Of a stretch of 64,000 nt of DNA, positions 1 to 12,818 are shown piece by piece; positions within the stretch are counted from its first letter, which is position 1, and every line of letters starts with the position of its first letter. The stretch lies in assembly GCA_034231615.1 (NCBI GenBank), contig CM067309.1:30707860-30771859 (forward strand). The letters are read 5' to 3'. Under the pieces are notes generated by a model. That model had not been told where the DNA came from and did not search any database. It worked only from the letters and a program-made list of their open reading frames with translations. Source of the stretch: Meghimatium bilineatum. Its lineage: Eukaryota; Mollusca; Gastropoda; Stylommatophora; Philomycidae. The position numbers and the translations under genes are program-made.

Positions 1-202
1 TAAAGGTATTTTTGAAAATCAACATGGCACACGATGAGTAAGAGACGGCACTGACTACGCTCATATCACAATACTGAATATTTGTAGTTTTTAGTTGAAA
101 GTATTCTCAGCTCTAGTTTATTTTAAAAATAAGTGTTTACATTAACAGAATAGGTAGTGACTGTTCGAGAATCTACTGTTTTACTTGAAAGATATGTTTC
201 AA

Positions 203-3200
203 CAAGATCTACACACCACAGTCAATAGATCTACCCACATTAAATAGATCTACACATGACCAAGAGATCTACCCACAGTCAATAGATCTACACAAGGTCA
301 AGATCGACACAGGTCAAGATCTGCACACGGTCAAGATTTACACACGGTCAAGATTTACACACGGTAAAGAGATCTACACACGGTCAAGATTTACACACGG
401 TAAAGAGATCTACACACGGTCAAGATTTACACACGGTCAAGATTTACACACGGTCAAGATTTACACACGGTCAAGATTTACACACGGTAAAGAGATCTAC
501 ACACGGTCAAGATTTACACACGGTCAAGATTTACACACGGTAAAGAGATCTACACACGGTCAAGATTTACATACGGTAAAGAGATCTACACACGGTCAAG
601 ATTTACACACGGTCAAGATTTACACACGGTCAAGATTTACACACGGTCAAGATTTACACACGGTAAAGAGATCTACACACGGTCAAGATTTACACACAGT
701 CAAGATTTACACACGGTCAAGATTTACACACGGTCAAGATTTACACACAGTCAAGATTTACACACGGTCAAGATTTACACACAGTCAAGATTTACACACA
801 GTCAAGATTTACACACGGTCAAGATTTACACACAGTCAAGATCTACACACGGTCAAGATTTACACACGGTCAAGATTTACACACGGTAAAGAGATCTACA
901 CACGGTCAAGATTTACACACGGTCAAGATTTACACACGGTAAAGAGATCTACACACGGTCAAGATTTACACACGGTCAAGATTTACACACGGTCAAGATC
1001 TACACACGGTCAAGATTTACACACGGTCAAGATCTACACACGGTCAAGATCTACACACGGTCAAGATCTACACACGGTCAAGATTTACACACGGTCAAGA
1101 TCTACACACGGTCAAGATTTACACACGGTCAAGATCTACACACAGTCAAGATTTACACACGGTAAAGAGATCTACACACGGTCAAGATTTACACACGGTC
1201 AAGATTTACACACGGTAAAGAGATCTACACACGGTCAAGATTTACACACGGTCAAGATTTACACACGGTAAAGAGATCTACACACGGTCAAGATTTACAC
1301 ACGGTCAAGATCTACACACGGTCAAGATTTACACACGGTCAAAATCTACACACGGTCAAGATTTACACACGGTCAAGATTTACACACGGTCAAGATCTAC
1401 ACACGGTCAAGTTTTACACACGGTCAAGATTTACACACGGTCAAGATCTACACACGGTCAAAATCTACACACGGTAAAGATTTACACACGGTAAAGAGAT
1501 CTACACACGGTCAAGATTTACACACGGTAAAGATTTACACACGGTAAAGAGATCTACACACGGTCAAGATTTACACACGGTCAAGATTTACACACGGTCA
1601 AGATCTACACACGGTCAAGATTTACACACGGTCAAGATTTACACACGGTCACGATTTACACACGGTAAAGATTTACACACGGTCAAGATTTACACACGGT
1701 CAAGATCTACACACGGTCAAGATTTACACACGGTCAAGATTTACACACGGTAAAGAGATCTACACACGGTCAAGATTTACACACGGTCAAGATTTACACA
1801 CGGTAAAGAGATATACACACGGTCAAGATTTACACACGGTCACGATTTACACACGGTAAAGAGATCTACACACGGTCAAGATTTACACACGGTCAAGATT
1901 TACACACGGTAAAGAGATCTACACACGGTCAAGATTTACACACAGTCAAGATCTACACACGGTCAAGATTTACACACGGTAAAGAGATCTACACACGGTC
2001 AAGATTTACACATGGTCAAGATTTACACACGGTAAAGAGATCTACACACGGTCAAGATTTACACACAGTCAAGATCTACACACGGTCAAGATTTACACAC
2101 GGTCAAGATTTACACACGGTCAAGATTTACACACTGTCAAGATCTACACACGGTCAAGATTTACACACGGTAAAGATTTACACACGGTAAAGAGATCTAC
2201 ACACGGTCAAGATTTACACACGGTCAAGATTTACACACGGTAAAGAGATCTACACACGGTCAAGATTTACACACGGTCAAGATTTACACACGGTAAAGAG
2301 ATCTACACACGGTCAAGATTTACACACAGTCAAGATTTACACACGGTCAAGATCTACACACGGTCAAGATTTACACACGGTAAAGATTTACACACGGTAA
2401 AGATTTACACACGGTAAAGACATACACACGGTAAAGAGATCTACACACGGTCAAGATCTACACACAGTCAAGATCTACACACGGTCAAGATCTACACACG
2501 GTCAAGATCTACACACGGTCAAGATCTACACACGGTCAAGATATACACAGGTCAAGATTTACACACGGTCAAGATCTACACAGGTCAAGATCTACACACA
2601 GTCAAGATCTACACACGGTCAAGATCTACACACGGTCAAGATCTACACACGGTCAAGATCTACACAGGTCAAGATCTACACAGGTCAAGATCTACACACG
2701 GTCAAGATCTACACAGGTCAAGATCTACACACAGTCAAGATCTACACAGGTCAAGATTTACACACGGTCAAGATTTACACACGGTCAAGATTTACACACG
2801 GTCAAGATTTACACACGGTCAAGATCTACACACAGTCAAGATCTACACACAGTCAAGATCTACACACAGTCAAGATCTACACACAGTCAAGATCTACACA
2901 CGGTCAAGATCTACACACGGTCAAGATCTACACAGGTCAAGATTTACACACGGTCAAGATCTACACAGGTCAAGATCTACACACAGTCAAGATCTACACA
3001 CGGTCAAGATCTACACACGGTCAAGATCTACACACGGTCAAGATCTACACAGGTCAAGATCTACACAGGTCAAGATCTACACACGGTCAAGATCTACACA
3101 GGTCAAGATCTACACACAGTCAAGATCTACACAGGTCATGATTTACACACGGTCAAGATTTACACACGGTCAAGATTTACACACGGTCAAGATTTACACA

Positions 3201-3232
3201 CGGTCAAGATTTACACACGGTCAAGATCTACA
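203..3232. repeat. 17/20-bp minisatellite array, about 3 kb
   Basis: Units of GGTCAAGATTTACACAC or its ATC variant, interspersed with a 20-bp form GGTAAAGAGATCTACACAC. The left two thirds is dominated by TTTACACACGG and the right third by CTACACAGG/CACAG forms. A block of about 300 bp near 2525-2830 recurs 385 bp later (2910-3215) in the same order of variants. Confidence 0.97.
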
Positions 3233-4013
3233 CTCGAGTATTAACGTAGTTGCCAACTGATATGGTTGGTTGGTTGGTTGGTTACTGATCCAGCGGTCCA
3301 TGGGCTCATGCCCTTTGACCCAATGCCATGTAATGGCATTATATTGCTGGGAAGTCTGTGGATTTTCGGCCCACCCCGGGCCAGGGCCAGAGAATAACTA
3401 TCACACCTCGAGGAAGGTAATTTTCAACCTATGCACTGCTCCGGGCCACTGCAGCGAAGATAGGGTTCACTGTGCTCATTCCCCGCCACCAATTGACTAT
3501 TGGTTATGCCGAACTTCTCTATTGCTCCAGGCATGCAACCAAATGTTCAAGTCAAAAGGATTGTTACGTCTTGAGTCACTGTGTCTCTATGATGGGTCTC
3601 AGCCACAGGAAAAAACAGTGCTGTCAGTTTCCTCCTCCCCAGTGCTGCACAGTACATCTCTGGATCCCTCCCAACCACAGAGGGTGCATACATATATTCA
3701 AGTTAACATGAAACACATTTCAACAACAAAATAACAGCATAATAAGCATAATTGTATAGATGACGTGCCATGAAGTTTCTATAAGAAGATAACCTCAATA
3801 TAACAGCATTTAATCTACTGAGATTTTCTGTTGCATGGGTAGTTTGTCTAGTGGGCCATTGGTGAGACACACAGGAGCAACCACATGCGTGCCAACTGAT
3901 ATGAAAATCAACAACAGCATAATTACAGCAAAATTTCAATGAAGAATAACATTTTACGTGGCGACCCACAGATATGTTTCTGCAACAGAGAGGAAATAGA
4001 TCTGATCTTAAAA
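3233..4013. other. unassigned stretch between arrays
   Basis: A 154-codon open frame (3270-3734, plus) covers a GC-richer patch near 3300-3700, but it shows no domain or splice context that I recognise. 3735-4013 shows nothing recognisable. Confidence 0.3.
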
Positions 4014-4359
4014 TTAAACATATCAGTATAAATATGCAATATATCAGTATAAATATGCAATATATCAATATAAATATGCAATATATCAGTATAAATATGC
4101 AATATATCAGTATAAATATGCAACATATCAGTATAAATATGCAACATATCAGTATAAATATGCAATATATCAGTATAAATATGCAATATATCAGTATAAA
4201 TATGCAACATATCAATATAAATATGCAACAAATCAGTATAAATATGCAACATATCAGTATAAATATGCAACATATCAGTATAAATATGCAATATATCAGT
4301 ATAAATATGCAACATATCAGTATAAATATGCAACATATCAGTATAAATATGCAATATAG
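4014..4359. repeat. 21-bp minisatellite
   Basis: About 16 units of TATCAGTATAAATATGCAAYA. The unit is seven codons long without stops, so both strands stay open; not coding. Confidence 0.95.
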
Positions 4360-4374
4360 ATTTTACATACAAAA

Positions 4375-4620
4375 TTGGAATATTTCGAACATATGAAAAG
4401 AAACAATGGCATAAAAAGACACATATTACTGGGCAGAATTCCTGGAAGTAGAAGAAGAGGTAGAGTTAAACGGAGATGGACAGATGACATCAACTACTGT
4501 ATGAAGACATCATTGGAGGAAACCATCATATTGGCAGATAATAGAGGCGGGTTGAGAACATGAATTTAAAAGACAACTTTCTGGAAAGAATATCTCACAT
4601 GATCATGATAATATATTTAT
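4375..4620 (+). pseudogene. non-LTR retrotransposon C-terminal fragment (LINE-B type)
   Basis: The translation has FEHMKRNNGIKRHILLGRIP, then GSRRRGRVKRRWTDDINY and SLEETIILADNRGG. This is the usual GHIKR...GRPRRRWxDDI...A.DR.xWR tail of LINE reverse transcriptases. The 3' end (AAGAATATCTCACATGATCA) is shared with 19775-19990, 45170-45390 and 49925-50115. It directly follows the 21-bp array. Confidence 0.75.
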
Positions 4621-4629
4621 ATATTTTGA

Positions 4630-4795
4630 AAAGAGGAGAAATGCAGCAGCTCAATAGCGAAGAGCAGCTAGAAAGTCACGGATAGACCAAGATCCGTCTA
4701 CAGTCGTCATTCCATGTCCGAACTGTCCAAGGAAATTTACAGCTTGAATAGGGCTCATTAGCCATCTACGAACTCATAATCAAGGACATAACTAA
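4630..4795 (+). pseudogene. LINE C-terminal C2H2 zinc-finger fragment
   Basis: Frame RNAAAQ..RRAARKSRIDQD, then IPCPNCPRKFTA, a TGA, and IGLISHLRTHNQGHN ending in TAA. The CxxC...HxxxH spacing and IGLxSHLRTH are typical of the terminal zinc finger found at the end of some invertebrate LINE ORFs. In-frame stops show it is dead. It abuts but differs from the fragment at 4375-4620. Confidence 0.65.
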
Positions 4796-6517
4796 AATTG
4801 AATTTTCAAAAGTGGATGTAACAAATGGAAACGTGACGCATACATTGTGTTAAACAACATTCCTATGCTCTCAGTTATAAAGTCATTTCTAAATAACAGA
4901 CAACAGTTCTTAAAAGTGGGTTTAATTGGTAAATTCTATAGAATATGAAGAAACACGATTGAACCCACTGTTTACTTACTGTTCATATATAGCTCATAGA
5001 ATATTGCGCAATACTTGATTTACTGTAAATACAGGAATAAATAATGATGTTGTCATGTCTTGTCTTGGATCCACCAATCACTTAGCGTTAGCTCAGGATG
5101 ACATTATTATAGAATGCCGCATTATAGAACAGGGCTGTTCTTTTCAATTGTTCACGATTACTGTATAAAATGTTATGAATGATTGGTGTTTCGGTAAAAA
5201 GGGTATACATTATATCTTGTAGAGCAGGGCAGGATATCAGATGTTCGTTCAACTGTCTCGCTAGTGTCTTGGCAATTTCTACAATTTGTGTTATTTGTGG
5301 GGTCGATTCTGTTCCGGTGATGATTAGTCACGTATTGTCATGTTCTTAAATCTAAATATTTATGTTTGATGTTTCCATTTACGGAGGTTTATTGTGTCTC
5401 TTCTGAAAGATATAAATAAATGGCTGCAAATTTTTGCCTTCCTTTCTTTGCGATTGACGATGCATTAGGACTCTCTTCTTTACACTTGGTATTGATAATA
5501 TATTTTATTTTTGTCGTATTTGCTCCTTGTTCAACTTGTACAAAAGAGGTCCCAAGTTGTGATAACTTATCTGCATCTTGTTGTATGTTATATCAACATT
5601 CCCGGGCATGCTTTGCATGTTAAAGTCGACCCCAAATAGTTGTTGAAGTTTATGCCATATCTGTATACTTTTTGTGGGTGATGTCTATTGAATTTGTTCT
5701 CCACTTTCAAACAGCTATCAGTGCAGCCTGTGAGTCAGTGCAGCCAGTGAGGAGACAGTGCAGCCTGAGAATCTGTGTAGTCTGTGTATCAGAAAGTTTT
5801 TTTGTAATTAGAAAGTTTGTAATTATTAACAAATTCCAAAATAATTCTTTCCTTACGCTCTTATTTTTCAACTGATATTTGCCTACTGTGCCAGCTCATT
5901 GTTCACAATCAAGAAATCTTACTCCGTGCTTAAACTTCGTGTGCCTTCTCCACTGAGTAATATAGTATACTTTTCCTCGGTGTTAGTTTATCATAAGATA
6001 ATAGAATATTCTAAATATGAAATATAACAGAATATTCTACATATGAAAGATAACAGAATATTCTAAATGACAGGTTATAGCCAGCATACTTAAATACATC
6101 TTATACAGAAAACACAGGCTATGACTAGCAATCACTGAACCAAAAGCCACTAAGAGGATGCCGCCCTTCAGGAAGTATAGTTATCCATTATCCATTATCC
6201 TACACAGGAAGAGGGCAGGATCCAACATGCAATAACAAGTGCAGAATTGCTAAGAATAAACAAGTCAATCCATAAAATCTCAAGATATTTTCTTCAAGAA
6301 AAACAAAAATTGGGGAGATAATACTTAAATAAAATAATATAAAAATGTAATTAGAAATGCACTGAACCGGACATCACAAGGAACCAAACGGCGTCTTGAT
6401 GTAAAGGATTTAAAAAAGTCCGAAACGAATTGTGAAATTAAACAAAATAATCTTAATTAATAATAAAAAACAAAAATGAAATCTTGCAGTCTTATTTATA
6501 AATCACTGGATCCCGAA
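4796..6517. other. AT-rich stretch, mostly unassigned
   Basis: Holds a possible LINE tail (5150-5340, minus), a short CAGCC-containing duplication (5719-5780) and a roughly 28-bp ACAGAATATTCTA repeat (6000-6070). The open frames at 5420-5623 and 5672-5875 show no recognisable protein. Confidence 0.3.
5150..5340 (-). pseudogene. possible Jockey-like C-terminal Cys motif
   Basis: Minus translation NTNCRNCQDTSETVERT followed by ILPCSTRY resembles the CxxC...ET.E(H)...C..Y tail of Jockey/CR1-like ORFs. The histidine is replaced and the piece is short. Confidence 0.35.
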
Positions 6518-6985
6518 GAAATGAGACAGATTGTATAGATTTTTAAACAATAAATGTGTCTCCAGAAATGAGACAGATTGAATAGATTTCTAAACAATAA
6601 ATGTGTCTCCAGAAATGAGACAGATTGAATAGATTTCTAAACAATAAATGTGTCTCCAGAAATGAGACAGATTGTATAGATTTCTAAACAATAAATGTGT
6701 CTCCAGAAATGAGACAGATTGTAAAGATTTTAAACAATAAATGTGTCTCCAGAAATGAGACAGATTCTTTAGATTTCTAAAGAATAAATGTGTCTCCAGA
6801 AATGAGACAGATTGTAAAGATTTCTTTAAAAAAAACAATGTGTCTCCAGAAATGAGACAGATTCTTTAGATTTTAAACAATAAATGTGTCTCCAGAAATG
6901 AAACAGATTGTAAAGATTTCTATTAAAAAAAATGTGTCTCCAGAAATGAGACAAATTGTATTGATCTCTAAATAATAAATGTTTC
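6518..6985. repeat. 47-bp minisatellite with a hairpin in each unit
   Basis: About 10 units; period 47 checked at 6549 and 6596. The core TGTCTCCAGAAATGAGACA is a perfect 6-bp inverted repeat with a 7-nt loop. Variation is concentrated in the AT-rich spacer. Confidence 0.95.
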
Positions 6986-7654
6986 TCTAATGTATTTCGT
7001 GATTATATAACTTACACTCGCTATTTATAATTGTTTCACAAAATCATTGATCTGTGTATATCGATTCGCTCTATGGCTTGTATAGGCTGATCCATTTAAA
7101 CATGTCCGCTGATTCTATAAAACATCAATTTCTATCGTAACCTTAACATGGTATTACTCTCTGACAGGGATTACAACATTAATATTTATACACACATAAA
7201 CAACAATATACAGCGTTAGGCATTAGTTAGAAATGTTTTAGAGACCTTTCTTAGACATTTGTTAGACATTCGTTACATATTTGTTGAACAATCGTTATAT
7301 ATTTGTTACAAATTTGTTTGACATATATTCGACACTTTTTCGGAATTTGTAAAGACATTTATTATACATTTGTGTGACGTTTGTTCGATATTTGATTGAC
7401 ATTATCGTTCATGTAAAACTGAAACCTTCTAGCCACAGGATACTGTAAACTTTATTCTGTTATGTCGTTGTTAGAAAGATAGCAATTGTCGTTACTGGAG
7501 TGTTGAGAGTGTCTGTTAATACCAATAAAATAAAGATATAATGATATTTATTAAATGTTTATAAGATATTTGAAATACATTTGTTAAAGATTTGCTACAC
7601 ATATGTTGGAAATTTATTAGAAATTTAGTAATTATTTGTTGGGCATTTTTTAGA
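6986..7654. other. AT-rich spacer with degenerate GACATTTGTT repeats
   Basis: 7225-7420 carries loosely periodic TTAGACATTTGTT-like words. No gene seen. Confidence 0.4.
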
Positions 7655-7770
7655 TATGTGACATAGTATTTCATTGTTAAACATCTGATGGACATGTGAC
7701 ATACCATTTCATTGTTAAACATCGGTTGGACATATGACATACCATTTCATTGTTAAACATCTGTTAGACA
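7655..7770. repeat. 38-bp repeat, three units
   Basis: ACATACCATTTCATTGTTAA recurs at 7699 and 7737, with a diverged first copy. Confidence 0.85.
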
Positions 7771-8239
7771 TAGCAAGAACTATAATTCGTTATTGGTGTA
7801 AGAGTTTTTGAGACCTCTCATAACCATTTTCATAACAAAATATCCGTCCCAATGTTGATGGAGCTTCAAAGAGAAGAAAATAATAGCAATATATCAATCT
7901 GACATGCATGTCGATTAAGGAAGTGTGGATGAAGTTGGTTGTTGCATCCTTCAGGCGTAACCGTTCAAGTAGGACTGCATCCTTCTAGCCACATCAGCCT
8001 GAGAACGTTGTTCTGTTATATTATTGTTATGAAGTAACAATGAAATGATGTTTAACAATTGTCATTACTGGAATGTGTGAATACCAATTAAACAAAGATA
8101 TAAAAATGTTCGTTTTTTTTAGGTTTTCTTCCGCTTGTTCAGTTTGTAACAACCGCTGCAGTAAACTAGAATGATTTCCTTTCTTCAATCTCTTTCAATC
8201 TCTTCTAAATCATTTGTTTCCCCTACTTTTCCCTTTCTT
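7771..8239. other. unassigned AT-rich stretch
   Basis: No gene, array or recognisable element seen. Confidence 0.4.
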
Positions 8240-8935
8240 TTCGCATCCCCTTTATGCCGTTCAGCTTCAGGGGGTACATAAATTCGATGGAGATGGCTTT
8301 TTATTTCTTTATATATGATTGTTTTGGTTTACTCTTTTATTTCTGCAATCCATTGTTTACAAGGTCTTCCCCTGGCTTTATATTCATCGTGTCTGTATAG
8401 TAGTGCTGTTTGAGAGGTAGTATCGGATGGTAATCTGAAAGTATGCGAAAACCACTTAATCTGTTGTCTTCTAACGTAATCCAGGATTTTCATTGTGTTT
8501 GTTAGTCTTCTGATGTTTTCGTTCCTGATCCTGTCTCTTATTGTGACTCAGAGGATTATACGTAGACAAGTCATTTCTGTTGTAACAAGTATTTTTTTAT
8601 AATTTCTGTTGTCAATGTCCACGTTTGACATTGGTAGCGTAGTGATGGTATGATGATCGCTTTATATAGGACAGTGTTGGTGTTCATGCTAATATTTGTT
8701 TTTGAAAATAGGAGACATCTGCCCCAAGATCAGGTATGCTATTTTGCATCTATGTTGGATTTCTTTGGTATTTTCCCCATTCGATGATAGGATGCTTCCA
8801 GGATAAGGGAATTCGGTAACCTGTTTAAGTTAAGTTCTTGATCATCGATTAGAATATCGGTGTTTCTTTCTGTTTTTGTTATTGACATTACCTCAATTTT
8901 TTTCTGTGTTTATCTTCATGTTAACGTCCCTACAT
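8240..8935 (-). pseudogene. RTE-like LINE C-terminal relic (LINE-A type)
   Basis: Minus translation in broken frames: EVMSITKTERNTDILI, CKIAYLILGQMSPIFKNKY, PMSNVDIDNRNY, RDRIRNENIRRLTNTMKILD, YVRRQQIKWFSHTFRLPSDT, RHDEYKARGRPCKQW. This matches, in order, the post-FADD region and tail of the element at 28212-30700 and of 53155-53400. The 5' edge abuts a TG-rich 22-bp array. Confidence 0.75.
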
Positions 8936-9062
8936 GTTATGTGGTGTCTGTTTGTATGTTGTGTGGAGTCTGTATGTTGTGTGGAGTCTGTTTGTATGTT
9001 GTGTTGAGTCTGTATGTTGTGTGGGGTCTGTTTGTATGTTGTGTGCAGTCTGTATGTTGTTG
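8936..9062. repeat. TG-rich tandem repeat of about 22 bp
   Basis: TCTGTTTGTATGTTGTGTGG and a shorter variant lacking TTTG alternate; about 7 units. Confidence 0.85.
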
Positions 9063-9154
9063 TTGTTCTTCAAGATGTCGATGTTCTTAAGATCATCAAG
9101 AACAAATATTTTCGTGTTCTTTCTCGGTGTTTTATTAGTAGACGTTCTCAATTT

Positions 9155-9706
9155 ACTGATATGTCAATTTCTTGTCAATTTACTGATATGTAAATTTCTT
9201 GTCAATTTACTGATATGTAAATTTCTTGTCAATTTACTGTTATATCAATTTCTTGTCAATTTACTGATATATCAATTTCTTGTCAATTTACTGACATGTC
9301 AATTTCTTGCCAATGTACTGATATGTCAATTTCTTGCCAATTTACTAATATATATATATTTCTTGCCAATTTACCAATATGTCAATTTCTTGCCAATATA
9401 CTGATATATCAATTTCTTGCAAATGTACTGATATGTCAATTTCTTGCCAATGTACTGATATGTCAATTTCTTGCCAATCTACTGATGTATCAATTTCTTG
9501 CCAATCTTCTGATATGTCAATTTCTTGCCAATCTACTGATGTGTCAATTTCTTGCCAATGTACTGATGTGTCAATTTCTTGCCAATCTTCTGATATGTCA
9601 ATTTCTTGCCAATCTACTGATGTGTCAATTTCTTGCCAATGTGTCAATTTCTTGCCAATATTCTGATATGTCAATTTCTTGCCAATCTTCTGATATGTCA
9701 ATTGTT
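9155..9706. repeat. 27-bp minisatellite
   Basis: About 20 units of ATTTCTTGCCAATNTACTGA plus TATGTCA. The left units read CTTGTCAAT and the right units CTTGCCAAT. Open frames on both strands follow from the stop-free 27-bp unit. Confidence 0.95.
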
Positions 9707-10025
9707 GTCTATTTAGTTATACGTAACGTGGTGTCTATTTACCGATATATCACCTATCATATATTCTCTGAAAGATTATCAGTTGTCTATTTACCTACAC
9801 GTCACTTGTTGTATATTTACTGATATCTCACTTGTTGTCTATTTACTGGTGTTACTTGTTGTATGTTATTGATGTCACGTGTTCTCTATTTACTTTATAT
9901 GTCACATGTCTCTGTTTACTGATGAAATTTGTTCTTTACTTACTGGTGTCAAGTGTTCTCTATTTACTGATGTTGCATGATCTATTTACTGATGTTACTT
10001 GATTTATTTACTGATATATCACTTA
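9707..10025. repeat. diverged edge of the 27-bp array
   Basis: Words such as GTCTATTTACTGATATNTCA recur at irregular spacing and resemble the adjacent 27-bp unit, as expected for decayed array margins. Confidence 0.6.
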
Positions 10026-10539
10026 CAAAGGTATTGATTGTGTTACATCTTCATGACATTATTGGTGCTTCAGAGAAATAAAGTTGAAATAAATCTTATA
10101 TTGTTTTACGTAAATTAGAAGTCTGCAAAAACCATCTGGCAGGTCTAGCAGTGCGTCGATTCATTAATCAGTAATTTGACATAACTATCAAATCATTAAT
10201 CAAAAATTTGACATAACTCTCAAATCATTAATCAGTAAATTGACATAACTATCAAGAATTAAGAATGTGGTCAGTGTCTATGCAATATAAATAATTTATT
10301 TCGGTTATCGGTGCTTTCAGAACAGTCCCTAATGAACGGGTGACTGCTGAGGGAATTGTACATATTAAAGTTTATTGAAGTTTTTAGTTTATTGTACCTT
10401 GTCTATTGAAGACGTGCGTTAGCGTCACTCCACCACAGAGCCGAACATGCTGCACTGGCAATACTAAATGTACAGTTACCCTAGCTAGGTAACACTATTT
10501 GAAGTTCGAACTGGTCCGCTGCTCCTGAAATGTTGCCCT
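10026..10539. other. unassigned, with a 32-bp triplicate
   Basis: 10160-10260 holds three copies of TCATTAATCAGTAATTTGAC. Nothing else is recognised. Confidence 0.5.
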
Positions 10540-10775
10540 TCTTTGGTGTGCATGCATCGTTAGTTTTGGAACACATGGTAGATATGGCTAAAACGGGCAC
10601 AACTCCAATACTAGAATACATCAAAAGACAAGAGATCAAATAGTTTGCACACATCAGCAGACTACCATAAGACAGCATACCACAGCAAGCTATGATACAC
10701 AGATACAGTGAAGGCAGACCTAGAGGCAGACCACGAAAACGATGGCCCACTCAAATGAAAGAGGTGATAAATTCC
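10540..10775 (+). pseudogene. RTE-like LINE C-terminal relic (LINE-A type)
   Basis: Frame KTGTTPILEYIKRQEIK, stop, FAHISRLP, stop, DSIPQQAMIHRYSEGRPRGR, PRKRWPTQMKEV. Same tail as 57050-57780 (YSEGRPRRRPRKRW). Two in-frame stops. Confidence 0.75.
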
Positions 10776-10855
10776 ACAACATAAGCAGCACACAAGAGGG
10801 CGTTTTCCAGAAAACTCTTCTACATTTTTCGAGAGACAACAACGGGTTTCAGCGA

Positions 10856-11147
10856 ATAGACAGACAGACCGACAAACAGACAGACAGATAGATAGATAGA
10901 GAGACAGACAGATAGACAGGACAGAGCAGACAGACAGCAGACATATAGATAGAGAGACATATAGACAGGACAGAGCAGACAGGACAGAGCAGACAGACAG
11001 ACAGACAGACAGACAGACATGCAGACATGACAGAGCATACAGACAGACAGACAGACAGAGAGACAGACAGAGAGACAGACAGACAGACAGGACAGAGCAT
11101 ACAGACAGACAGACAGGACAGACAGATAGACATATAGATAGATAGAT
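10856..11147. repeat. GACA/GATA tetranucleotide microsatellite
   Basis: Compound CAGA/GATA tract with several GGACAGAGCA interruptions that themselves repeat. Confidence 0.95.
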
Positions 11148-11299
11148 GTGGAAAAATGTTGCATGTGAACGTATTTCGTTATTCTATTTCAACATATCAA
11201 CTTGTCTTAAATATATATCAATTTAGAGTAAATCTCTTGTTAAGATGGGAATTCTTCATGAGAAAGGCATCTGCCACAGGGTTATAGATTAGATAGATA

Positions 11300-12300
11300 T
11301 GAAAAATCTAACAATAAAAATGTTAGGAATAAATAAGTTATGAATGAAGAAATTAAATAGAAATGAAGAAGATAGGAAAAGAAAAACATCATGTATTGAG
11401 AAGTTAGAAATGAAGATGTAATTAATGAAAAAGCTAGGAATGAATACAATTTGCAATACCGAATATAAAAATTAAGGAATAAGGAATGAAAATGTTTGGA
11501 ATGTAGAAGATATGAAATTAAGAAGTTAGGAATGTAGAAACGGAATGAAGAAGTTAGGAATGAAGAGAAGACATGAAGAATGTGGTAATGAAGAACTGAA
11601 ATAAGAAGGTAGGAATTAAGAAAACAAATGTAGAATTGAGGAATGAAGAAAACAAATGTAGAATTGAGGAAGGAAGAAAAGAAATGTAGAATTGAGGAAT
11701 GAAGAAAAGAAATGTAGAATTGAGGAATGAAGAAAACAAATATAGAATTGAGGAATGAAGAAAACAAATGTAGAATTGAGGAATGAAGAAAACAAATGTA
11801 GAATTGAGGAATGAAGAAAACAAATGTAGAATTGAGGAATGAAGAAAACAAATGTAGAATTGAGGAATGAAGAAAACAAATGTAGAAGATATGAGTAAAG
11901 AAACGGAATTAAGAAGTTTGGAATGAAGAATTTAGAAATGAAAAAGTTAAGAATGAAGAGAAGTGAAAAAGTTAGGAATGACGAAAAGAAATGAAGAAGA
12001 TAGGAATGAAGAAAAGAAATGAAAAAGTTAAGAATGAAGAGAAGAAATGAAAAAGTTAAGAATGAAGAGAAGTGAAAAAGTTAGGAATGACGAAAAGAAA
12101 TGAAGAAGATAGGAATAAAGAAAAGAAATGAAAAAGATAGGAATAAAGAAAAGAAATTAAGAAGTTATGAATGACGGAAAGAAATGAAGAAGATAGGAAT
12201 GAGGAAAAGAAATGAAGAAGGAATGAAGAAAATAAATGAAGAAGTTAGGAATGAAGAAATTAGCAATAAAGAAAGGAAATGAAGAAGTTAGCATTGAAGA
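11300..12300. repeat. purine-rich minisatellite, about 1 kb
   Basis: The plus strand is almost all A and G with scattered T and hardly any C. The regular core at 11610-11890 has a 28-bp unit (GAATGAAGAAAACAAATGTA). Both sides are degenerate GGAATGAAGAA words. Open minus-strand frames here are low-complexity F/S/L-rich and not genes. Confidence 0.9.
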
Positions 12301-12818
12301 AGATAACAGTGGACACTTCTGTACGCTTGTGATCTATTTCTATAAATAACCTCGTCTTTGTGATTGGCAGCTCAATCAGACTCCGCATCTTTTACAGGTC
12401 AATGTTTGCCCAGACAATCAAATCCGGATACCCTTACTTTAATGAAAGGGCAGTTAGAGTGTCCATTCTTTGTCTTCCGCGTCCCATCAACTGTTATTGA
12501 CACCAGAAATCGTATATACAGTTGGAGGTGCTGAGAATATATTCACGATTGTGTTATGTTTTTTTATTCTTAAAGAAAATGGATTCGTTATCAAATACTT
12601 TTTTGTATTCTATGTTGTTTTTTTATATGTACTTTGTGATGTTTAAAAACTCAACACTTTATATTATTTGTGTGATACGCTAAGTATTTTACTTCTCATC
12701 TTTTATTTTGTTATCTATTTATTCCAACTTGTTTGTATTCAGTTAAAAAATATTGCTATTGTCGATAAGTTTATAGTCAAAGTTGATATTATTTATTTAT
12801 TTTGAGCTTTGATTCATT
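12301..12818. other. unassigned AT-rich stretch
   Basis: No gene seen. Confidence 0.4.

Noticed and set aside
3974..4372. Open frames of 140-170 codons on both strands
   Set aside because: 21-bp repeat artefacts.
11282..11879. F/S/L-rich minus-strand frames resembling membrane proteins
   Set aside because: Low-complexity translation of the purine-rich array.
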